From Leuctra nigra (lineage: Eukaryota > Arthropoda > Insecta > Plecoptera > Leuctridae), in NCBI GenBank assembly GCA_934045905.1, contig OW203767.1, positions 17,611,073 to 17,675,072 on the forward strand: DNA of 64,000 nt. The letters are read 5' to 3'. A program made the translations under genes and the position numbers. Shown here piece by piece: positions 9,711-22,539 of this stretch (positions are counted from its first letter, which is position 1; each line of letters starts with the position of its first letter). The notes beneath the pieces were generated by a model that saw nothing but the letters and a program-made list of their open reading frames with translations, did not search any database and was not told where the DNA came from.

Positions 9711-12709
9711 ACATTCTCATTTCTAACTTTCGCGACATCATGCCTGTAAATGATAGCGAACGTTTGGTTGTGGCTTTCAGCTGAATTGATTATTCTCAAA
9801 GTACTTAGTGTGCTAATACTCTCTAGCTTCATGAATATTGAGAGAATGTTTCTCTTTGCTAACTTACACTGTTAAAGAAAAATATAATTGCATTTTCGAA
9901 TTCTCCGTTTTCAATAGACCTCTCTAATATAATTTCCAATTTCATTTGATTTCATCAGTGTACATTTCAAGACAATCTTGAGGTCTCAATGACCAACTAC
10001 CTTATGTTTATTACAATTTATAACCAGTGCCACAAATTCAACAATCTTGTCAAACTTTAACCCTCTTAGGAGGCGCGTTGGAAGGGGGTGAGTGGGTAGG
10101 AGTGGGGGGGACCGTCAGCAGACAAGTTATTTGTAAGGGGTTGCAAGGGGAGGGTGGTAAGAGGAGGGGGAGCACACAAAGAGAACGCTGTGTGCAAAAG
10201 CAATCAATGAATGCTGATAATAGTGCCATGGAATATCGACAAAACTGATTATAGGTCATTTCAATAGCTAATTTAATCACCAAATGATCTTGGTGCAAAT
10301 AATTGGTTGTGAGAGAGTAGGTAGTAATTAGTTATACGGTCAATGAAATGAAAATTTGTCCGTGACAAATCACAAACTAAGGTTTAAGAAAACATACGGT
10401 GGGGATAATATAAACAATCTAATTTAGAGATCGTAATATACAGCATCTGAGAGGAGCAGTAATACTGTTTTTACTGGATGCGGAAAGGAAAATGTTGAAA
10501 TGGAAGGATTAAGGGAAAACTGTTGAGGAAAAGTCACGGCGGAGAAACAAAAAAGAGAAGATCCATTTGACTTTCCCCCCCAGCCAGTCTTCTTTCTCTA
10601 CTCCCAAGCAACTTCTTATAAATCCATCTTTGCTGTTATGTCATTTCAAGAAGAAAAACGAAAGTTTACTCCCGGAAAATTCGGCTGGTGGAAAACCGGA
10701 AGTTTCTTTTGACGCTGGATCTACTTCGTAAAGAGCGCAACGATACATAATATTCTTCGTAGGACTTTTGGAAAATACGACCCATGAGCAGGGACATAAA
10801 AACACTTCAAATTGTTGTTTTTGTCACTTTTCATTTCAATCATATTGTTTAGTATAACAACGATCTCAAAGAACGTTTTATAACAACGCAATTCTTTTTC
10901 TAACTAGAGTTGTTAACCTGTGATGTCAAGTGCGAATTAAATGACAATTAGTTTCTCTTCTGAAACTTAAAACCGCATGCACCTTCGCTTTGCTTTGTTA
11001 TTTTACTTCCGTATCAAATACACAGCGTAGTAAAGTAACCTTCCTCTTGCTAAATACGTACCCACGTGGGACGAGGTTTTTTGCTAGCTTGTTGATTTTA
11101 GGCACGAATGCACACCAAACAAATATTGCAATTAATTGTGCCAGGTGTTATGTGCGAAAATAATGAATCACATAAATCCTCTCGAATTTTACTTGTCGAA
11201 TTTTTAAAAAGTAACTGCAGCGAGACATTTGAAAACGTTCTATTTTTGTTTGAACACAGAAAGATTCTAAAATGGTTGGTGTATTGACACAAACGACACA
11301 GACCACAAAACAACCTGACTCAATTTCTGAAAACTAAATAACATCCTCATTTCTACTATATCTCTCTCTCGACACTGATATCTTGAACATAACTCATTAC
11401 CTAGGTTGTTTTACTGTACTTTGCCGCTGCAATACAGTCCACTCATCATACCTCCCCACCTGCATTCATATTGCCAAGCTAACCTTATTATTACTGTCAA
11501 CATGACACTTGATTCCTCGCTCGCCTGAACAGCAAATGCAGTATCAAAACCAGCAATAACGACTCGATTGCGTTATTGGATTAATCGTGGTGAGAATTTT
11601 ATGGCATTCCAATTAATTTATTTCTTATTTGAGACGAGGTTAATGGGTTAATTTGGAATTCTTGGGACATGTTCGTTCGTACCTAATTAAAAAGTTTTTT
11701 TTTTAATTTAGTTCTTTTTAATGAGTTAGATTGAAATACCTAGTAGGTAACTAATTTTTAGGCGGAAAAACGGAGGGTGGTGACCCCTTGATAGTATTAG
11801 TATACTCGGACATAGATCGCGTACACAGAGATATCAGTAACGAGTAGGTATAAACATAATTTATGCATTCTGTTGACGTGTTTTTAACCCAGTTTTTCTC
11901 TTTATGTAAATAATATCGAACGACAATTCCTAGATTACTCAAGAATAACATTTTGTGCATCAAGAATGAATCATAAAATTTCGCAACGTTGAGTGTTTTC
12001 GTACATCGAGTATAAATCATAAAATTATCAACTTTTGTGGGAAAAGGCTTTTGTGTCAAAAGTCATGAGGTTTTCCGAGGTATAAACCTAGGGTTACTTC
12101 AAAATTTAAAATTTATTTTTTGGAGTCAATCAATGATTGGAATGTTTTGTATTAATTTGAAGCAAATGTCATGTCTATTTCGAAGTTATAAAAGGTGTGA
12201 TTGTGAATATCTCAAGATTTAGCCTCAAGTTTACACGATTACGGAATAACTTAGTTGGTGAAACTAATTACCATGCGTTTTACTTTGAAATAAAAACCTA
12301 TCTAGACTTCTTACTTTGATCTCGGTACAGTTACGTGCAAATTCAACAGATTAAATACATTTCATTTTATATTGTGATCGTAAAAAAGAATATTCCGTGA
12401 TGTATTTCACGAGTGTTTTTATTCTAGCAACTTCGTGTAATTGTCTTTAAAACGCGATCTCGATTTATAAGTAATAGTAAAACCGTAAGCTGAAACTATG
12501 TGTAGTTTTTCCCTCGGTTTTTCCTTGTAATTCGCTACAAACACATGGAACGTTTCCCACTCATAGAAATAATGTGACAAGTTGAAATCGAATCGTACAT
12601 TTGTCGGGAAATAATCTACTTTTTTCATCACTTAGAAATAATTTGCTTTTAAAAATGTATACGAAACAAGAAATAATAACAGCGATTTTACTGAAAATCC
12701 AATTAGGTA
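9711..12709. other. Presumed intron DNA, no feature
   Basis: AT-rich sequence with a G-rich patch at 10060-10170. I see no exon, RNA gene or alignable repeat. Confidence 0.45.
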
Positions 12710-12927
12710 CAATCAACCAAATAAAAATTGGTACCTACTCGAAAAGAAAAGGATTGGCTGCTGGTAAGGTTCCTTGACAATCAATCCTTGTTATTATCAA
12801 TGAAATAAGAGTTCACCTACTAGAGGTAGATGATGCGTTAACACAGCCTTCATGGGATGATGCCATCAAACCTTAATCAGCCAATCCTTTTCTTTACGAG
12901 TAGTACCGATTTTTATTGGTTTGAGTG
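12710..12927. mobile_element. MITE, Tc1/mariner-like, TA target, copy A
   Basis: Termini begin CAATCAACC on the left and CACTCAAACC on the right (reverse complement). They stay matched for about 50 bp up to AAAGGATTGGCTG. Flanking TA dinucleotides at 12708-12709 and 12928-12929 fit a TA duplication, as for Tc1/mariner-class elements. The element is 218 bp with no coding capacity, so it would move only with a transposase supplied elsewhere. A second copy in opposite orientation lies at 37399-37610. Their interiors are closely similar, yet the outer terminal sequences differ between copies. Confidence 0.8.
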
Positions 12928-13323
12928 TACGTAAAATACAAATTTGTAGCATCAGTAATTTGTATCTCAATGTTCCCGTATGCTGTGGTGATCATAATTG
13001 ATTGGACAGAATTAAATTAATTTGAGATTTATTCTTCACCAACTTGAATAATGATTGTAAAAATACTTTTCTGGGAAGTTAATCAGTGGAAAAAGTTCCA
13101 TAAATTGTTTAATTCAATTATGTTATAAAATTGCCAGCCATCTCAATGATTTTATATTATTTTCCCAGCCTTGGTGGCAATCTATTGTGAAAGCCTCCGC
13201 CAATAACACCGGTTACATAACCTAATATTCTGCTTCTTCTCGTGACCATTTTGTCCCTCTCACCCGGCAGTGTCTGTAGGAACCAACAAGCCATATCTCC
13301 TTGCCAGTGCAAGTTCATTACAC

Positions 13324-13351
<28 letters not shown>
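13324..13351. repeat. Poly-G run of 28
   Basis: This is the longest G/C homopolymer in the window. Overlapping Pro- or Gly-rich frames (13157-13424) are artefacts of it. Confidence 0.95.
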
Positions 13352-13354
<3 letters not shown>

Positions 13355-13399
13355 GCGTCACATTGCGCGCGCCACCCTGCAGCCTATACTTCCCGTCCG

Positions 13400-14400
13400 T
13401 AACAATGCGCAATTAACATCATGATTAGGATGCACTCTAAGATCTTCTTGTTAAAGGAAATTGTTTTTTTTTAGTAAATTATTTTGTACGATATAGCATG
13501 GGCAATAAAAAAGAGCCAGTAGGGTTAATCATCAAGTTGTCAAAATGTGCGTTTCCTTTAAATCTGTGCTATGCAAATAACAATTCAGTATTACCCTTTT
13601 TATAACTTTTCGACTGTGAACAAATTCGTTCAAAACATCAGGCGTTTAAAAACATTTTTTTTTAATAAAATCAATGACGTTGTGAATGACCCTTTAAAAC
13701 CACAACAAAGGGACGTGTTATATCCAACATATTTCCCTCTTCCTCGATTATTATACCCATAGTACATGTCCCCACCAATCACCCCCAATGTATTTGTCTT
13801 CTTCAATAGCCGCCCCTTTATTGATTATTGGTTATAGAGGGAATTGCATCAACCCATTGATATTTAATCACCAATTCACTGTTTATCTTTGTCTGATTTG
13901 TCAACAATATGCTGGTTGGAATCACTTTCCCTTTAGGATGACGGTCATTTCTTTAACTGTGGTTATGTTTTAACTCAATTTAATAAACTTAACAATTTAC
14001 ATTAATTAACAATAGTGTTCCATTCCTCTTGGCATTATCTAGTTGAAGAGCCCGTATTGCAAAAAACACTCATGGAATACTAATTATAATTAATGTATCA
14101 AAGGTTATTGACTTGTAGAATCTTCTTTGATACAAGAAAAAATTCATGCAGCTTAAAAGATGACATAAAATGGCCGCGTCGTGACTGGCCAATCAAGTTG
14201 CAGTACGTTAATCAATTGACAAAGAAGAAAAACTTGCGAGCTGTTGAAAGCGATGGAAATCTGATACCAGTAAGGGTGAGAGTTGTATTTAATTAAACAC
14301 GACTTTCAACCTTATTGCTTTTACACTTGCATTCCTTCAATAATATGGAAACATTTTTCGTGCTTGCGCTCTCGGTCGATGCTTAGAAGGTTCGCAACTA
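13400..14400. other. AT-rich non-coding stretch
   Basis: No feature supported. Confidence 0.45.
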
Positions 14401-14410
14401 ATATTAGCGG

Positions 14411-14530
14411 CCCAAACCGCCTTCTTCCCACCTTTCATCCTTTCCCTTACTTAATCATTATCATCTCCCAATAATCATCATTAATCATCTCTTGACATTA
14501 GCCCAGTTGCAGAATTGTGCGACGTTAAAC
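14411..14530 (+). mobile_element. SINE fragment, body and tail (copy 2)
   Basis: This matches the SINE at 58885-59160 from the ccgccttcttccca block, through the tcatc/atcat-rich body, to the tail gttgcagaattgtgcg followed by acgttaaac. A weak B-box relic (aaggttcgcaac) at about 14388-14399 suggests that the tRNA head is decayed, not absent. Confidence 0.6.
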
Positions 14531-16317
14531 CGCTTGTATATAAAAATGTTTGGAAACAAACGATTAACTTATTGAATTTATCTTTCGAAAATAGTAATCA
14601 TCAAAGTGTTCTGAAGTTTAAAAGTTCCGCAATGGGCGTCTACAAAAGTTCACCAGAATCCTATATCGATCAAAGTAAAAAAAAAAAAACGAAATGTTTA
14701 GATTAGTAAGATGTTACACCACGAACGCAGAGGATGCATAAATATTCAAAAAGTGCATTTGTGTCAATAAAAGAGGTATTTTCCGATAAAATGTGCAAAG
14801 TAGAAGAGTTTTTCGAAAATATATAGATAGATTGATGAAGAAATAGAACATAATCAAAAGACAACGAAACACTTTTAGCCACTTCTTACTGATGAGAACA
14901 GTCACGAGTGACTTAGTTCATATCTTCCCAAGTCTACATTGTCTCAGAATGTGATATGTCTTGAAGACTCACATCTAGAAAGTGTATCACCTTTCACTCT
15001 AGCTGCATAGTTATAGTTTGTAATAGACGTTGCGGCCACCTCGTTCGCAGAGAATACCTGATGGCAATGCAAGTTGCAGTTGCACACGGTGCATCTAGCC
15101 GATTATGCAGCGAGAAACGCGAAGAGAAATGAAGAGGAACTTTACAGTCATTTTAATTAGTATTGGGTAGAGGTGAGAGCTTTAGATGGATTAATTAAAA
15201 TTTGAAAAAATTACTTGTTGATTGAAGTAATTTATTTTTGAGTGATTTAATTATTTACTATCAAGAGTAGTGGAATGAAATCAGGTACCTACATAAATGT
15301 TCTCTTTTTTGTAGTATTGTAGACGTTTTAGAATAAAAATGAGAATAAAAATAATACAAATCCGAGAATAAAAATGATTGACGTTTCAGATTTACCGCAC
15401 TTAAAAGCGGACTTTTGTCAAGTTAAAAGCTTTTGAAACGTATTTGATACAATAGGATTGATCGCGATGATTTCAAGAGACATTGACCTATTATTTGGGA
15501 ACCACACCATCATTTTGAAAAAAGTACGAAAAGAATATCATTTTGAAAACATCATTTTCTTATGCCGCGTATTTTCGTCTTTACAAGTTCGTTAAAGAAA
15601 GATTGACTTTTGCAGCACCTCTTAATTAACAATTAAGACAGATTTGTAGTTAATCCCGTTGTAATCCTGTTTGGAAGGGACGAAGTCTTAACAAATTACA
15701 CAAAAATCCCTCTTCATTCTATGTTAAAAACACATAATTTTTCGAGATGTAAACTTTTTTATTTTATTCTCTTTCTCGGTTTTAAACCAATTTTCGTCTA
15801 AGCCGTGGTATTTCAAGTTGAAAATATTTCTCCACCTCGGCTTTTCCATCCAGTCAGTTGAGTCAATATTGTAGTTCTGTTTTAAGCTCCAGGAAGAAAT
15901 ATGAATTTAACTGGAGGCTGATGAAGTTTGTGAGAACAATTAATTAATTAGCAGATGTGATTGTTCCAAGCTTTTCTCAGCCGACATTAGTTTAGTTTTT
16001 TGTCTGTGAGTGTGGATTGAATAACATTATGAAGGATTTTCATTGTTGTGGGAAGTATAGACAAATCAAGGGTGGGAAATACGTGGTTAAAAAAGTTGAA
16101 TTGAATGTTTTAAAAGTTTGTAAACTGCTGAAATATTTGTGCGAATGTGTTGTACTCTCATTATAGACCTGGATCATAATAATTCTGCTAAAAAAGTGCA
16201 TGTAAACGTGTTTATAAAAAAATTGTGTAATTCTAATAATTGACAAAATTATGATTTTTATAAAATCCATGTTTCAAAATAAAATCTGTTTCATCGTTGA
16301 CCATTTTAAATTTAAAA
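14531..16317. other. AT-rich non-coding stretch
   Basis: No exon, RNA or repeat that I can support. Confidence 0.45.
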
Positions 16318-16440
16318 GATCTGCCGCCAGTGGGATTCGAACCCACGAGCATCAAGTATCACAAGTCCTCGACTCGATGTTTTCACGTCAGATAGTACCT
16401 CCTCATTAGACAGGGCTTTTACCAAGTTGTAGTTTCTCAA
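16318..16440 (-). mobile_element. tRNA-like sequence, probable SINE head
   Basis: Read on the minus strand, GTGGGTTCGAATCCCAC forms a perfect 5-bp T arm with the B box. It is followed by an acceptor-like TGGCGGCA. About 80-90 bases before it are a D-arm-like TTGGTAAAAGCC and an anticodon-arm-like CCTGTCTAATGAGGAGG. No 5' acceptor strand complementary to TGGCGGC is found at tRNA distance, and the gap between arms is too long for a tRNA. A tRNA-derived retroposon or pseudogene is therefore more likely than a working tRNA. It is unrelated by sequence to the SINE at 58885 outside the B box. Confidence 0.4.
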
Positions 16441-16459
16441 ACCATACGAACAAGATTTC

Positions 16460-17940
16460 CAACTCAAGTTCACAGTTCTATTTGTAAGAAGAAGGTCCAT
16501 TGGTTGCGCCTGTTCACTGATGATATACCATCAACCCAGGTAGAAGATATTGTCTTCTACAAACATTCCAAAACCTTTCGACGCGCTAAACGATTCAAAC
16601 AAAACCGTCAACAAATGGTTGGAATATGTCAACAGTTCGGTAGGCGATTGATTTATTATTGGACTAATATAGCAGTTCTCGACGGTAAATTGCAGTATTG
16701 AAATCGTGCTTTGAAAATGTGGGATTCAAAGTCTATTGTTGTGATTCATCGATGAGTAATGAAATAATTTTGTTTCTATTTACATTTACAATGACACTTT
16801 TGTAGTAAAGAAAGTCACTAAGTGATAAGTGGTAGGCACAGGAAGTTGCGTCAGACTTTATAGTGGTATTTGGTTCGACTCTTGTTTGGTAGATGTTAGA
16901 CTTGACGTATAGAAAATGTTTATAATTTCAATAGATACCTACTATTAATTATGATAAATTTGATTGCAGTTTTACTTAAAGCAAAATTGGTTACACATTA
17001 TTCAAATTTAGTGAAGTTAAGAAAAGTTATTCTTTTGAAATCTTTGATGTTGATTTTACCCACGATTTCAGGAAGAAGCATTGAAAAAACTGAAATTACA
17101 ATTAACATCTTAATTTTCCAGAACTGAGGTAGAAAACTGAAAACTAAAAACTGGAAACCTGAGCCAAGAGCTTTCCCAGAAAACAAAGTAAAAAGTATGA
17201 TGATTGAAATGAATGTGTTTGTATGAGTGTAATGTAATTGCCACATCAAAGGACCTTGAAATATACCCACTTCTCGCGCATGATGTCTCTCTGCCTTGTG
17301 TTGTCACTTCGTACTTATCACCATTGTTATACAAACAATAGTTGAAAACAATCAGGTTACACACTAAATGGAGTGCGAAAGAGTTCGTAAAAGTTGATGG
17401 TATGATCTAAATTGAAGACTGCGTTCAACGTGTATAGTAATTTAAAATTATAGTAATTTTTATAAGTCAATCAGGGTGAAAAACAAGATTAAAATTGGGG
17501 ATAAATTGAGAATCGATTGTGTTTTCAACAAGGTTTGTTTGTAGCAAATTTATAAAAAAAAGATTTCAATGATCAAGAATTGTGGATTGAAACATTGTGA
17601 AATGAGACTGTAATTTCTGTAAAAATATTGATTTTGTATGTTACTGCGCATTTATGTCGAAGTCGTTTAATATTGCTTTTGAATATTATAACAATAGTAT
17701 TTCTATATGTACTCAGTTTTCCCTTTGATCTCTAATTCCACTAAGAAGCAAAATATTTTTTCCAAGAAATTCTGTGAAATTCTCTCGAAGATCTCTTTAT
17801 CATATTATTGATTGCGTAAGGCGATTGAAACCGCGCGTACAATTTGCTGTGTATAACGACGGCTATCATTCACTTTTTTCAGAGCTAAAAGTGAATAAAT
17901 AATATCTTTTCAACCGACAAGTTGTCAGTATTGCAAACTT
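16460..17940. other. AT-rich non-coding stretch
   Basis: No feature supported. Confidence 0.45.
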
Positions 17941-17964
17941 TTCCTTGGTATTACGTTGTACTAG

Positions 17965-18150
17965 AAAGAGAGCGAGAGAATTGATAGAGCGAGGGAGAAA
18001 GAGTGGGGGGGGGGGGGCGATGAAGGCTGGTCTGATTTCGACAAGAACAAAACGTCAGTGTTTTTGTCGTGTCTTTAGCCACCGCAGCTGTGAGCGCTCT
18101 TGCATTATGTAGTTACTCTGCCAATAGCTGATGTTCAGTAATGAAGGGAA
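17965..18150 (+). other. Candidate alternative promoter and short first exon
   Basis: GAGA-rich DNA (gagagcgagagaa, gagcgagggagaaagag) and a run of 13 G at 18005-18017 precede a more CpG-rich stretch. It ends in ATGAAGGGAA followed by GTAAGT at 18151. Starting at ATG 18141 gives three codons plus one base, phase 1, the same phase as the exon at 9271-9445. Another ATG at 18131 would give phase 2. The whole call rests on a consensus donor, matching phase and composition, so it is speculative. Confidence 0.2.
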
Positions 18151-18159
18151 GTAAGTGTT

Positions 18160-19236
18160 CAAGTCAACATGGTGAAGAATATGTTGGATTCAATTTGATT
18201 ATCGCCCTTGTTTCGGGCGTAATTGTGTGAATGTAAACTTATAAAACAGCGTAATAATTAGGTATAACTTATATTTTTTTTATTCGAACACCAGTTGGTA
18301 ACTTCATTTAGTAGATCTTTTTTAGTTTATGACCTAAATTTTGTTTAATTTTCACCTCTTCTTGAAAATCTAGTCATTCTCTTTTTATATTAAAATCAAA
18401 ATATTCGTAAATGTTTTAAATTTCTATAATCAAGACGCCTTTACAATTACCTACTGTGTCTGAAACTATCATTAAATGTGAAATAATCCGATTGCTCTCC
18501 AGTGCAGTAACATGGTGGGGGGAGGGGGAGGGGTATTACATTACTTTTCCTTGGATTTGTCACGACTTTTGCTTCGCTTTTGTTCTAATGCAGATTTTCT
18601 TCCGGAAACATTAAATGCGGCAAAGTCGAGTAAAATAGCGAGGCGACTGACTTACATTTGTTTTATGCAGTTTATAAAGAATATGATTGAGATATCTATA
18701 GGTACATTGTAAGTATTGATTACAGATTATAAGAATTTTTTTCTAGGTTTTCAATTCGTGGACTAACTATTCTATACAGGACGACAAAATACACTAAATA
18801 TTAAACTTCGGAAGGGCGGCCACAAAGAAATCCATATGAGAATAATTCAAGGCTTTTAATACAATTGATAATTTAATAAAGTGAAACTGTGAGCTAATAT
18901 TTACTGGGGATAAATAAATCGAAACCAAACTATGTAAATATTCCGTGTTTGTATTTGAGAATCGGCCGGGAATCTTTCATATTTTACATGAAAATGAAAA
19001 TGAAGTTTTTATATGCAAATATTATATTGCCGTTCGTTATAATGCCTATCAATAATGTGTTTAAATAATTATATTATTGAGGAAACTGGCGAACAAATAG
19101 TCAGTGTTTAGCTTGAATATGTAAGTCATTTCTATTAATATAAACAGTCTGATTTTGCCGATCCGATGAACAGAATATTTTGAGAGTTATTGGTCCATAC
19201 GTATAGAAATAGTTCCCTCGATTATTAAGCGTTTAA
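18160..19236. other. AT-rich non-coding stretch
   Basis: A G-rich patch lies at 18513-18532; otherwise no feature is supported. Confidence 0.45.
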
Positions 19237-19772
19237 AGCCGCGTTTACAACAAAATTAACGTTCGAAAATTAAGAAAATTAACGCAATTTCAATTTTCAA
19301 GCCCATGTAAACTTATGGATTCGTTCACAACGAAATTTGGTAAATTAACGTACGCCAATTTCACCTCAAAGTAGACCTACTTCCTACTTTCAAGTCGAAC
19401 GTTAAGTGGCGCATGCGCACAGTCACCCTCTCACTTCATCTCCACCTCGACTCCAGCTGGCGGCGCCATCTTGTTTTCAGTGTGATGCATTTACTATTTC
19501 GTAATGAATGACTCCAAATTAATTACAGAGACTCAGTTTCGAGAGTATTTTGTAAGAAAAGTGTATATTAGTGTACAAAGACAAGTTGTAGGTTATCAGA
19601 TGTGTGTGAGGAGGTTGTGATATTATAATGTTATGTTAAATCCGATCGCGCTCTCAACAACATAACCTTACTTTACGATTTGTTACGTTTCGAAAGTGGT
19701 TGTGAACGAGATGAAATTGCGTTAATTTTGCAACGTTAATTTTAGAACGTTAATTTTGTTGTAAACGCGGCT
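19237..19772. mobile_element. PIF/Harbinger-like non-autonomous element, 536 bp
   Basis: Both ends start AGCCGCGTTTACAACAAAA and match perfectly for 28 bp, then imperfectly to about 75 bp. TAA flanks both sides (19234-19236 and 19773-19775), which fits the TWA target-site duplication of PIF/Harbinger transposons. Interior TAACGTT/AATTAACG motifs repeat near both ends. A short frame from ATG 19504 (MNDSKLITETQFREYF start, about 38 codons) might be a transposon remnant, but I recognise no Myb/SANT or DDE domain. It is most likely a MITE. Confidence 0.75.
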
Positions 19773-20010
19773 TAAGTATGCATCCAAACAAGCTTGACAC
19801 CATCATCTGTATCTACCAATTAACCTCAACCCTCGTGTAACCGCAGTGGAGGCGCCAAGTGGTGGAGGCGCCGTCTTCAAAACGCATCGAAATCCACCTG
19901 GGATTGTAATGATGATCCCCGATGCTAGATTATTACATAGATTGTGTTATTGTTTAATGGAGCAAATTGTGGTTGGAAGCGCTCTCCGTTATATGGGTGA
20001 ACAAAAGACG

Positions 20011-20107
20011 CCCCCCCCCCCCCATTTCCCCACCGCGCGCCGTTTCTCCACGGTCCCAAATCTCCCGAGTGATGTTCACAAACGTGGTCGATCCCCCCCC
20101 CCCCCCC
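20011..20107. repeat. Paired poly-C tracts
   Basis: Runs of 13 C (20011-20023) and 15 C (20093-20107) are separated by a CpG-containing stretch, followed by gcgccacccc-type sequence. Overlapping Pro/Arg-rich frames on both strands result from the composition. Confidence 0.85.
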
Positions 20108-20550
20108 TCTCTTGCTCTCCCTAGCGCCACCCCCTGGCGCCCCCTCAAAGCGCTACTCAAGTTTCCATTGCATTCACCGACTCAGATCAGAAGATATAAA
20201 ATATCATGTGGAATTGGGTCCAACCCCCGCGCCCGAGCGCCAGTGGAATTTTTCTTTTTTTTTCTTCATGTCGTATTCAATACTTTTACTGAAATTCAAT
20301 TTTGAACTGACGTCCGGGGTATTTTTTTTGTAGTAATAAACCTTATTTTAACTGATTCATATATTAGATTACTTGTGGCATATTGATGTATTTACCGCAG
20401 ACTAAATCTTTAATGGAGACGAAGGAAAATAGAAAAGTAGGAATGCAGTTTGATTTAAATATGTGCAGAACTGCAGATGCACTACTTAACTTATATTTAT
20501 GGAGAGGCAGTGAAACATGCCCTTTATAAACGATAAAGCAAAAAGCTTCA

Positions 20551-20720
20551 CGAACGCCCTTTTTTAATAGTTATGTTTCCCATTGTACGCCCTTTTATAA
20601 AAGTTAAAGTTTCACATGTTCTACGCCTTTTTAAAGTGTTAAAATTTCATTTGTTTGTCCTGATTATAAGAGTTGTAGTTTCATCCTACGTCCTTTTATA
20701 CAAGTTAATGTTTCACATAC
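20551..20720. repeat. Degenerate tandem repeat, 30-40 bp units
   Basis: About five units of the pattern acgccctttta, then a-agtta-agtttcacat, with varying length and many substitutions. Confidence 0.55.
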
Positions 20721-21069
20721 TAATTAAAAGTATTAATAATTAACAAATAAAACAATTCAATCCTCTAAATATTAATCAGAATGTGAATTGTATTTGCGTT
20801 GTCGACAGTAGAACTGACAAAACAGTTCTCTCTAGCTTCTCATGATATTTGTCTCTTTGCATTTTCGTCAGGGTGATGCGAAAGCTCTGCAAAAGCACGG
20901 CGAAGTTTCAAAGTACCTTGTGCCAAGATGGCCGCTGCTTCGACTCCCTGAAAGTTACCTTCGAGCTTCCGACGGGGTCTAGACAAATTGACCTTATTTC
21001 AATACGCGAAACTGTTAATCAATGCATCAATCAAATACATCAACGCCGCAGGAATAAATTGAGGGGGAT

Positions 21070-21083
21070 GGGGGGGGGGGGGG
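21070..21083. repeat. Poly-G run of 14
   Basis: Homopolymer; no associated gene. Confidence 0.9.
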
Positions 21084-21454
21084 ATCAAAGGTAGAAACAG
21101 ATTAACACCGGCTAATAAAAATATATATGAATGTCTCCACTCCCCAGAGAATTGTTTCCAAAACGTTGGCGGCAGTTTAAATAGGGAACGCGTCCACAAT
21201 TTCTCCGAACTGAGAATTCATCGAACGTGCAATTCTCCGAACCCTCAAATGCTCAAACCGTAAATTACATTTCAAAACTTGAAGTTTTCAAAAATAGTAA
21301 ATAACTCAATCAAGAAGTACGTACATTAATAATCGTTTTTTTTAAATTTTGGAAGCACTTACACTGGTTTGTTTTACTTTTTGGGTGAAACTCTACTCTA
21401 TTCTAACATACTGGGATTTTTTTTTGGGTTTTCTGATTTTCTTCCAAAAGTAGT

Positions 21455-21558
21455 GACGCACTAATTCTGAAACTTTGTACACTAAATCCCAGTGCCATAC
21501 ACTAATTATATTGAGAGTTTCAGAATTAGTGCGTCCATAGGGAGGGGGGGGGGGGGGG
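21455..21558. repeat. 20-bp inverted repeat hairpin plus poly-G run
   Basis: GACGCACTAATTCTGAAACT near 21455 is the reverse complement of the sequence at 21516-21535, with a loop of about 40 bases. A run of 15 G (21544-21558) follows directly. It may be the core of a short MITE. Confidence 0.65.
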
Positions 21559-21599
21559 CAAATTCACGGACCAATAACTATCATTGATTCTGCTACACC

Positions 21600-22337
21600 T
21601 AAGGTCATTCAATGAATATCATTTTATGTAATAATATAGGAAAGCAATGAACAACTGACCCTACCTGTTAATTTCTCTTAAAAAATGAGTTGGCGATGAA
21701 TATACATAATCACTGATATTTTGTAGTGTCGAGTTCATGACATCAGAAGGGGTGATGTGGGGGGAGGGGTGCTCCCAATGACTCATCCACTCCACTCTTT
21801 ATCCCAATGAATAATCCAACTACATTTACCGTCCATTAAATCTTGAAATTTATCACCGATTGGCGAATGATATTCGGATTCTCTTCCACCCTGAATTCAA
21901 TTATCCGATATCAGAGTTATGTCGTAGTTCCCCGACCGAAAAGGAAGAGATAACTATGGGGGTATATCGTCGAACTTACGTCCTTCTTGCTTGTTTGCTC
22001 TTCCATCTTTTCAACTCTCGCATGAAGGAGCACCCCCTCTCCCCCTCTCTCTCCCCAACCCCTCTATCTTTCTCATCAACTCTATAAAGAACATCGTCAC
22101 GTTGAAATTGACAAATGAAATCAACAACCGTGATGAGACAAATAAAATCTTGCCTGTTTAGAAATGAAAGCGTTTTTTGGGCGTTGTTGTAATGTCTATA
22201 TGATGTAATTGTTGTGTCAAGTTAATGTTTAATGACAATAGTGGTGAAGATGTTAGGATAATTCATTTATCTTGCGATTTTGAGAACGAAATTAATGTAA
22301 CTCATTTTAATTACATTAGTCTGTCTGTACCACGATA
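21600..22337. other. AT-rich non-coding stretch
   Basis: No feature supported beyond a pyrimidine-rich patch at 22030-22080. Confidence 0.45.
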
Positions 22338-22533
22338 GAGGGAAAAATAGAATACACACAAAAGGCTCCATTTTTATTACATTGTAATGTGCTTTTATAA
22401 CTTGCCACTTCTGAATGTTTACTTTTCAGAATACCTTTAAGAAATGGAGAATTTTATATTAATATTAAATATAATATTAATTCTAAATATTCTTAGAATT
22501 GGAGCCTTTTTATGTGGGTTTTATTCCCTTCTC
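22338..22533. mobile_element. MITE with AAAGGCTCC-containing ends, copy 1
   Basis: The left end (gaatacacacaaaaggctcc) and the right end (ggagcctttttatgtgggtt, then ttattccc) are imperfect inverted repeats of about 32 bp. A related element with the same termini lies at 51921-52065. The interiors do not align well, as expected for MITEs sharing ends. A clear target duplication was not resolved. Confidence 0.65.
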
Positions 22534-22539
22534 TGGAGG

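Noticed and set aside
16318..16440. Functional tRNA gene on the minus strand
   Set aside because: The T arm is perfect, but the acceptor stem partner is absent and the arm spacing is too long.
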